Assembly (NCBI GenBank): GCA_038093975.1
Contig: JBBPTG010000129.1
Coordinates: 1-64,000 of the forward strand
From: Chalciporus piperatus
Lineage: Eukaryota > Basidiomycota > Agaricomycetes > Boletales > Boletaceae
Reading direction: 5' to 3'
DNA: 64,000 nucleotides
The position numbers and the translations under genes were made by a program. The stretch's first letter is position 1; every line of letters starts with the position of its first letter. The notes beneath the pieces are model-generated. The model saw only the letters and a list, made by a program, of their open reading frames with translations. It was not told the origin of the DNA and searched no databases. Shown here piece by piece: positions 57,312-64,000 of the stretch.

Positions 57312-58036
57312 AAAAGACATCGAGTAGAGTAAATATTCTATCCTATGTCCATAAATGTGTTAGCTTGCAAATGTTGAGAAATACAAGCACTTCTATGTTG
57401 AAATGCAATTAGACCTGAAATATGGGACATTCACTGACTAAATGGGAACCCCATCCCTCTATGGTGGGACACCCCCTCAACATATGGGCCTCCCAATATT
57501 CTATGGTGGGACTCCTTCAACATTAAGTGGGAATCCCAGCCCTCTATAGTGGGACACCCCCTCAACATATGGGCCTCCCAATGCTCAGCATGGGACTGCT
57601 CCAACAATGGATGGGACTTCCATATTCATAAGCTCAATTACCACTCCACCAACCGCAAGATTACATAATATTGCGTAATATTTCTTTGGAATATTATTAA
57701 TTAGTTCATCAATGATGAGCTATTTTGTTGACTGATTGATGGGACTCCCACAAGAATCTCATCAAGGGTCAGAAATGTCTAAAAATAGCTTTGGCTACTT
57801 TGTGTTAATGGTGACTTGGGAAGCCCACATGGTGTTTGAGGGAATCCCTTGAAAGATCTGTGGGACTTCCATCAGTCAGGGACATAATGATATATTGCAT
57901 CTAAATAGCTCAATAATCATTTTCCCTCATACTGTGGGAAAGCTATGGGAGCGCCCACAGGAAAATGGGCTATTAGCCCCTTCTTCTGGTAAGAAAAGTA
58001 GAGGCTATTAGCCCTTCAAAAGGGGTCGCCTGAAGT
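57312..58036. repeat. A/T-rich stretch with an 85-bp direct duplication
   Basis: No gene is seen. Units starting at 57443 and 57528 (TGGGAAYCCCAKCCCTCTAT…) are direct repeats of about 85 bp, each carrying GGGACACCCCCTCAACATAT. Further GGGACTYCC words are scattered to 57960. Inverted short words (GGGCTATTAGCC) occur near 57967-58012. The stretch probably belongs to an old transposon. Confidence 0.6.
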
Positions 58037-58451
58037 GAGGGTTTCAAGTGTAGCCTAACGATGGGATGTCCACGTTAAGGCCTAGCGTCCGTTCAAGAGT
58101 TGGACGGTGACTCTCAGAGGGTTCAAAGGGAACGAAGAGTAACAAGATTAGATTGTGTAGGTCTAACTTAAGGTTACAGGAGGGAACTTGAGGGTTTATA
58201 TAGGTAAAGGAACAAGTTAAGGGCAGGCATAGAACGAGTCAGAATATGTAAGAATGAGTTATGACGAATAAGAATGAGTCATGCTCGGTGAGCGTGCGAG
58301 TCAGCGATGACAAAGCATGAAGGTAAAAGAACATTAGAGAATGTTTGCTGACTAAAGCAAAGTAAGAAATGAGAGGCCTAGGCAGGACTCGAACCAGCGA
58401 CTAGGACTTAGTACAAGGTAAAGGGAAAGGAAAGAATGGGAAATCGTAACA
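58037..58451 (-). mobile_element. Partial Ty3/Gypsy LTR, inverted
   Basis: Read on the minus strand it starts TGTTACGATTTCCC at 58451 and matches the plus-strand LTR starting at 62939 for about 415 bp, including CCTATATAAACCCTC (promoter core) and GGTTCGAGTCC. The match ends near 58037, about 55 bp short of the LTR end, so it is truncated or joined to other sequence. It lies 15 bp from the terminus of the satellite-packed element. Confidence 0.8.
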
Positions 58452-58509
58452 TCTGCTCAATGACGACATCAGCAAGACTGCAAAAAGTCTGATGTTACTG
58501 GAATGACTG

Positions 58510-59430
58510 GATCAGTTAAATCAGTAGTCCAGTGGCCCAGTAACCAGTAGTTTCAGTAGTTTCAGTAGTTTCAGTAACCTAGTCACCCAGTCATCAAGTA
58601 GTTTCAGTAGTCTTAGTAACCCAGTGGCCTAGTGGCCCAGTCATCCAGTCATTTCAGTAGCTTCAGTAGCTCAGTCATTCAATCATCCAGTAGTCTCAGT
58701 AGTCTCAGTCATCCAGCAGCCCAGTCATCCAGTCATCCAGTCATTTCAGTAGTCCCAGTAGCTCAGTCATCCAGTCATTCAGTCATTTCAGTGCTCTCAT
58801 TAGTCCAGTGGCCAAGTGTTTCAGTTATCCAGTAGTTCCAGTAACCTAGCAGCCCAGTCATCAAGTTATCCAGTTACTTCAGTAGTCTCAGTAGCCCAGT
58901 CATTCAGTCATTCAGTCATCCAGTAGTTCCAGTAACCCAGTAACCCAGTCATCCAGTCATCCAGTAGTTCCAGTAACCCAGCAGCCCAGTCATCCAATCA
59001 TGCAGTCACTTCAGTAGTCTCAGTAGCTCAGTAGCCCAGTGTTCCAGTCATCCAGTTATCTCAGTAGCCTAGTAGCTCAGTTTCCCAGTCATGTAGTCAT
59101 CTCAGTAGCCTAGTAGCCCAGTGCCCTAGTCATCCAGCAATCCAGTTGTCTCATTACTCCAGCCATCCAGTATTCCAGTATTCCAGTAATCTAGTCACTC
59201 AGTGGTCCAGTAATCCAGTCACTCCAGTCACTCCAGTCACACAAGTCACACAAGTCACTCCAGTAATCCAGTCACCTCAGTAATTCAGTCACTCCAGTAA
59301 TTCAGTCACCCTGTGGTCCAGTAAACCAATCACTTCAGTCACACCAGTCATACCAGTTATCCAGTTACCCAGCCCTCAGCTCACCCAATCACTCCAGTAC
59401 TACTCAGTCATCTAATAGAGTCATTCTAAT
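58510..59430. repeat. Minisatellite (CCAGTCAT / CAGTAGTCT words)
   Basis: The field is made of variants of CCAGTCATC, CAGTAGTCTCAGTAG and CCAGTAATCCAGTCACT and is the inverse of 2030-2960. Identity with the left copy is high over hundreds of bases. Confidence 0.9.
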
Positions 59431-59459
59431 TAGTGACATTTTATAATCATTCATAGGAT

Positions 59460-60050
59460 GGATTATAGCTAAAGTCCACAAAAATGTGTACTAAAAGTGT
59501 AGTTAACAATGTGGGAAAGGGTATTAGGATTGAGTGTAGTGAAGTGTACAAAAAAAGTGTAGTAAAAGTGTAGTTACAAGTGTGGGAAAGTATAGCTAGA
59601 TTGAGTGTAGCAAAAGTGTACAAAGAAGCGTAGTAAAAGTGTAGTGAAATGTGTGGGAAAGTGTGTAGTGATAGAGTGTAGCTAAAGTGTAGAAAAAAGC
59701 GTACTAAAAGTGTAGTTACAAGTGTAGTGATTGAGTGTAGCAAAGTGTAACAAAAAAGCGTAGTAAAACTTGAATCAAATGTGTAGGAAAGTGTAGCTAG
59801 ATTGAGTGTAGCAAAAGTGTACAAAAAAGCGTAGTAAATGTGTAGTTACAAGTGTGGGAAAGTGTATTAGGTTAGAGTGTAGCAAAAGTGTACAAAAAAG
59901 CGCAGTAAGTGTGTACTTAAAAGTGTAGCAAAGTATGTGGAGATCAAACCTATTGAAAGTGTACAAAAAAGCATACACAAGTGTACAAAAAATATGGTAG
60001 CTATCTAGTGTAGGAGATCCTAATAAAGTGTAGCTACATTTCCCTAATGC
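59460..60050. repeat. A-rich tandem field (AAAGTGTAG / AAAAAAGCGTAG words)
   Basis: Units of 50-70 bp made of TGTGGGAAAGTGTAGCTAG, GTGTACAAAAAAGCGTAGT and AAAAGTGTAGTTACAAG run in inverse orientation to 1250-1970. The right field is shorter by about two units. Confidence 0.85.
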
Positions 60051-60159
60051 TCGGACTTGACAAAAAATCCGCGCGAAAAAGTCACGTGACCATGTTGAAT
60101 TTGCCGCGCCACCTCTTCGACTCTCTCTTACCACTACACCACACCTCAACAACAGCAAA

Positions 60160-60480
60160 ACGGCCGGCGAGGGCTCAAAAGCCCCGCCGGCATCGCCAGG
60201 TGAGTGAAAACTCGCTCACCACCACATCCGCTCACCTCGCAAACAGCCTGCTGCCACCTACCACCTCACTCTCAACACGAAAACGCGAAAACGCGAAAAC
60301 GCGGCCGGCGTGTGCTCAACAGCCCCGCCAGCTTCACGAGGTGAGTGATAAGCCACCCGCTCACCCCGCAAACAGCCGCTCGCACTGCTCGGCCTGCTAC
60401 CACCACTTCTCACCACCTCGAGCTCAAACAACGAAGCCGGCGCGGGCTCAACAGCCCTGCTGGCTTCAAAGGTTCGTGTT
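60160..60480. repeat. GC-hairpin array, three copies
   Basis: Cores at about 60164, 60303 and 60438 (CCGGCG…AGCCCCGCCGGC type) correspond to units of the six-copy left array. The right copy has lost about three units, probably by unequal recombination. Confidence 0.8.
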
Positions 60481-60839
60481 TATTTGGTGATCAACACACC
60501 TACTCACCTTGTACATAGCTGCTCGTGTTGCATGGCACTTCATTAACTAGTAACTATTGTACCGGAATACATGTAATACATCGACACAGCGACTTAAATG
60601 AACGGCTGTTCAGCACTCTTTCGTAGCTAAACAAGCCTTCTCATTGGCTGGCAAGCACCTAAACGATCCCAAAGAGTGTCTTACAGCACGATTACTAACA
60701 CCTTGTCCAAAACGAGGTTCCTAAGGCTGCCAAAAAATCGGCTAGGTTCGCAGATGTAGTCAGACATAATATATTTCGCATTTTCTGAACTGTCATAAGG
60801 TGTGAATTAATCATAAGATATAGTGAACTAGTAATTGGG

Positions 60840-61340
60840 ACTGGGTGACTGGATTACTGAGGTGACTGGGTGACTGGATTACTGGGTGACTGGATTACTG
60901 AGGTGACTGGGAGTGACTGGTAACTGGGTTACTGGTGTCACTTGTGTGACTGGAGTGACTGGAGTGACTAGATTACTGGATCACTGAGTGACTGGATTAC
61001 TGAAATGACTGGATCACTGAATGGCTGGATGACTGGACTACTGAGACTACTGGATTACTGGACCACTGAGTGACTAGATTACTGGAATACTGGAATACTG
61101 GATGCTGGAGTAATGAGACAACTGGATTGCTGGATGGCTAGGGCACTGGGCTACTAGGCTGCTGAGATGACTACATGACTGGGACACTGGGCTACTAGGC
61201 TACTGAGATGACTGGATGACTGGAACACTGGGCTACTGAGCTACTGAGACTACTGAAGTGACTGGGCTGATGAACCAATGAGATTACTGAAATGACTGGA
61301 TGACTGGATGACTGGGCAACTGAGCAACTGGCGTACTGGT
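60840..61340. repeat. Minisatellite (TGACTGGATTACTGG words)
   Basis: This is the second minisatellite of the element, the inverse of 1-190 and continuing further than the left window edge shows. It includes runs GGAGTGACT and ACTGGGCTACTAGGCT. Confidence 0.85.
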
Positions 61341-61393
61341 TTAACTGATCCAGTCATTCCAGTAACTTCAGACTTTTTGCAGTGTTGCTGATG

Positions 61394-62938
61394 GACAACG
61401 AAGCACATTGAGCGCGCATCAAACAGGGCAATGAAGTGATTGTGACCCCAAACAATGCCCATGATGGGCCATTAGTTGAAGAAAACAAAAACGGGGACTA
61501 CACGGACTCACCAGAACACTCCCCCGAGCCACCAAATGACACCGACAGGTTGATGAATCCCACTGACAAACGAAATATATCAGAAGATATCATAGACGCG
61601 CCCAGCCACAAGGACACACAACGAGATGAGGCCACAGCCCTGTCCAACAAAGTCAAAGGAATCAGAGTCATCCGGCATCCAGTTGAGCAACCGTGAAGAC
61701 GAAAACGAGGCGAACACGCAATCTGATCGCACAGACGCATGAGTTGAGTCGTGCGGCCATACAGTCGCAATGCGAGCTTGAGAGGACGACCAGGAACTTC
61801 AAGCGAATTGAGTGGACATGTCAAGACAGACAGTGAATGTCATCGAAGTCGAGCCAGAGGGCGAAACGAAAATGGACATCACAAGTGTTCGGAAAACGAG
61901 GGTGAACGAAGGGGAGGACGAAGAAATGCTCTAGCAGGACGAACGGGATGACGACGAAACGTGTCCCAAAGCGTCGATCGAGGGGAGAAGCGGTCGTCGA
62001 GGCCGTACGAACGATCGACAAAGTGAGTCGACTCGGAAGAAAGCGGTCAGCTCAACACGGCGAGCGAACACAACATACCCAGACCATTACCACTGCTCCT
62101 TCCACCATCCACCAACCTCCACAAACGAGTCCGAACCCGAACGAGCAGGTGCGACGATGAGGTCAAGTGCACGATACCGAGCGAGACGGCGAACACAAAC
62201 GCGATGACGACGCGACGAGCGATAACGGTCGCAACTCACTGCGAGTTGCACTGAAGACGATTGCTGAGGAGGCGTGTCAGGACACACACACTTGGGTCAT
62301 CATCACTACCCATTCCTTGCTCGAAACGACCTACCAGCTTTGCCAACTCACCGTGTTGTGGACGCATCAAACTGAACCAATGAAATCAATCAAGCGCGGA
62401 TTCATATATCTTTTAAATTTTCGCTTTTATTGCTTTTTCGCCTGTAATGTAGCTACATTTCAACATATTAAGCTCGAAATAAGTGTGAAATAAGTGAAGG
62501 AGTGAGCTTGTTCTGCTTTTTCTTGTTATGTGATCCAAGGTCACCATAAGTGCGAAAAAGTGTCCATTAAGCTTAGTTAAGCAATGTGTTAAATTGCTGA
62601 TGCTCCATCCTCCTTGCTCCTTTCAACTCAGCTCCTTCCCATAAACCCAATGCTCGCAAGACGAAGTGTTCCTCTAAAGGAAAGAGAGCACAGAAGAACA
62701 GGGAGGATGAATCCTACTATGGAAACAAAGACCGGTATGTGGATGGTACTTGGAAAGGTGGTTTGACTGGCGCAGATTTAGTCACTTATGATGCAGCTTA
62801 TGAGCACACCGAGGATGACTTCCTTGTGACTGCAGACTACTATGATCAATATGATTATTCTTTTGACTTGTACTCGGGAGCATTGAATGCTCCATCAGGA
62901 AAAACCAACTTTACTCTCATAGCTATAATAATTCTATA
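61394..62938. other. Degenerate sequence between the satellite element and the Gypsy LTR
   Basis: No complete gene is seen. A polar frame at 61436-61696 (Asp/Asn/Glu-rich, no domain) and CGA-rich stretches up to 62240 with many frame interruptions suggest an old decayed coding region. From about 62640 a frame (KCSSKGKRAQKNREDE … TWKGGLTGADLVTYDAAY) stays open into the LTR at 62939, which cuts it off. I recognise no family for either piece. Confidence 0.4.
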
Positions 62939-63409
62939 TGTTACGATTCCCCATTCTTTCCTTTTCCTTTACCTTGTACTAAGTCCTAGTCGCTGGTTCG
63001 AGTCCCGCCTAGGCCCCTCGTTTCTTACTTTACCTTAGTCAGTGAATGTTCCCTCATGTTCTTTCACCTTCTATGCTTCGTCATTGCTGACTCGTACGCT
63101 TACTGAGCATGACTCATTCTTATTCGTCATAGCTCATTCTTACCTATTCTGACTCCTTCTATGCCTGCCCTTAACTTGTCCCTTTACCTATATAAACCCT
63201 CGAGTCTCCTCCTGTAACCTTAAGTTAGACCTACGCAATCTAGCCTGGTTACTCCTCACTTCCCTTGAACCCTCTGAGAGTCACCGTCCCACTCGTGAAC
63301 GGACGCTAGGCCTTAACGTGGACATCCCATCGTTAGGCTACCCTTGAAACCCTTGTCTTTGACTAGGCTTTTGCGTCTACACTTTGACCTACCCAGTACA
63401 AGCGTAACA
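62939..63409 (+). mobile_element. 5' LTR of a Ty3/Gypsy element
   Basis: It begins TGTTACGATTCCCC and ends AAGCGTAACA (63409), 471 bp with TGTTACG…CGTAACA termini. It contains CCTATATAAACCCTC at about 63185 as promoter core and, near 63000, GGTTCGAGTCCCGCCTAGGC, which resembles the 3' half of a tRNA. A Gag frame follows downstream, so this is the 5' LTR of an element that continues beyond the window. The primer-binding site right after 63409 (AAAGGTCTAAC) does not show the usual TGG start. Confidence 0.85.
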
Positions 63410-63478
63410 AAAGGTCTAACTTACCCTTGAAGGCTACCTTCGCTGTAGACCTCCACCATTTCCCAACAACCTCGCCTT

Positions 63479-64000
63479 GACGCCTCTCGTTGGGGCCTCC
63501 CACGAGAGACCGCTAATCCACAGAACCCCGAATCCTCTGACTCGGGCTCACCTGAAGAGGAACATTCCTCTAACCCCTACGACACCTCTGATCTTTACGA
63601 CGAACCAATCACCACCCAAGAGGAACAAGAAGAAACCCTTCACCTCTCCCACGAATTTTCCTCAGCTGTAACCATCCCAAGGTCACCAACACCACCGTCA
63701 CTGACCCCAATATCCCGAAGAGCTCTACAGTTCCCTGTGTCGCCTGCTCCCCCACGAAACCCAGCTTTCCCCACTCCTTCCCTTCCCGCGCCCGCATTTG
63801 CACCAGGAACGTATCAGGTACCTCCACCTCCTACCTTCATAAACCCCATGTCTTCCTCCAAACCCACTGAACTCCGCATCAGAGCCCCAGACGTCTTTGA
63901 TGGCTCCTTTGAGAAAAGCACTGCCTGGATGAATTCCATCCAATTCTATCTCACCGTCAATGGTGACTTATACAACACAGATTTCAAGAAAATCGCCTTT
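63479..64000 (+). CDS. Ty3/Gypsy Gag, 3' end outside the window
   Basis: An open frame without an obvious upstream ATG runs from about 63479 to the last base, and the first good Met is at 63848 (MSSSKPTELRIRAPDVFDG). The N-terminal part is acidic and Pro/Ser-rich. The part after the Met (APDVFDGSFEKSTAWMNSI, QFYLTVNGDLYNTDFKKIAF) is the start of the conserved retrotransposon Gag domain common in basidiomycete Gypsy elements. Translation may begin at 63848, or the upstream part may be reached by splicing or a non-ATG start. No stop interrupts the frame. Confidence 0.8.

Larger units (their letters stand above)
58467..61393 (+). mobile_element. Complete satellite-packed element with terminal inverted repeats
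   Basis: Both ends are present. CATCAGCAAGACTGCAAAAA at 58467 is answered by the inverse ending TTGCTGATG at 61393, and the match continues inward through ACTGGAATGACTGGATCAGT to about 50 bp. Inside are a minisatellite, a T-rich field (as A-rich here), a GC-hairpin array, a short unique segment and a second minisatellite, in the inverse order of 1-2994. It is 2927 bp long with no transposase frame. No convincing target duplication: the flanks read …ATGACGA and GACAACG…. Compared with the left copy it has an extra ~180 bp at about 60579-60757. Confidence 0.8.

Noticed and set aside
58467..61393. Calling the element Mutator- or CACTA-type from its termini
   Set aside because: Ends are not CACTA/G and no 8-11 bp or 3 bp target duplication is visible, so superfamily cannot be assigned.

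Overview
This is nuclear DNA of a filamentous basidiomycete, most likely an Agaricomycete. The evidence is short introns (about 45-75 nt, mostly GT-AG) breaking up nearly every gene, dense gene packing on both strands, a DIRS-like tyrosine-recombinase retroelement, a Tnp2-type zinc-finger remnant, and Ty3/Gypsy LTRs. The satellite-packed repeats resemble those I associate with Ceratobasidiaceae (Rhizoctonia/Ceratobasidium), but that placement is an inference from memory. Gene calls come from reading protein motifs and splice sites by eye. Exon borders are therefore approximate unless a splice phase is stated.

Layout. (1) 1-2994 is a satellite-packed non-autonomous element, cut by the left window edge. 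A near-identical copy lies inverted at 58467-61393, complete with both ends. (2) 2996-7856 is a DIRS-like retroelement (gag, RT-RNase H, tyrosine recombinase, split direct repeats) whose 5' end is cut off at the junction with that element. (3) 7857-8890 holds an odd array of alternating GGGACACG/CGTGTCCC boxes. (4) 8891-18131 carries a small membrane protein, a coatomer-beta pseudogene fragment, HRI1, a mitochondrial PPR protein, a 3-kb stretch without recognisable genes, and a Ser/Pro-rich basidiomycete protein. (5) 18320-26914 contains two tandem aldo-keto reductases, a sesquiterpene synthase and an amino-acid permease, a possible small secondary-metabolite neighbourhood. (6) 27581-53354 is a conserved housekeeping block: PAN3, peroxisomal Lon (C-terminal SRL), importin beta KAP95, LSM7, ribosomal eL43, a Cid1-type nucleotidyltransferase, TFIIE-beta, mitochondrial enoyl reductase ETR1, an E2S-like ubiquitin-conjugating enzyme, a two-RRM protein and the AAA/bromodomain chromatin factor YTA7. 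(7) 53811-64000 is again transposon territory: a Tnp2-like N-terminus with 24-bp coding repeats, a Myb/SANT-like gene broken by a solo LTR, a second inverted solo LTR of the same 455-bp family (both with 5-bp target duplications), and LTR and gag of a Ty3/Gypsy element running off the right edge.

The genes span mRNA decay, RNA splicing, translation, nuclear import, transcription initiation, chromatin and organelle quality control. They do not form one pathway. The exception worth checking is the AKR-AKR-terpene synthase group. The most unusual structural features are the ~55-kb island bracketed by inverted 2.9-kb satellite-packed elements, the regularly spaced GC hairpin array inside those elements, the alternating dyad array near 8.4 kb, and the pair of young inverted solo LTRs.
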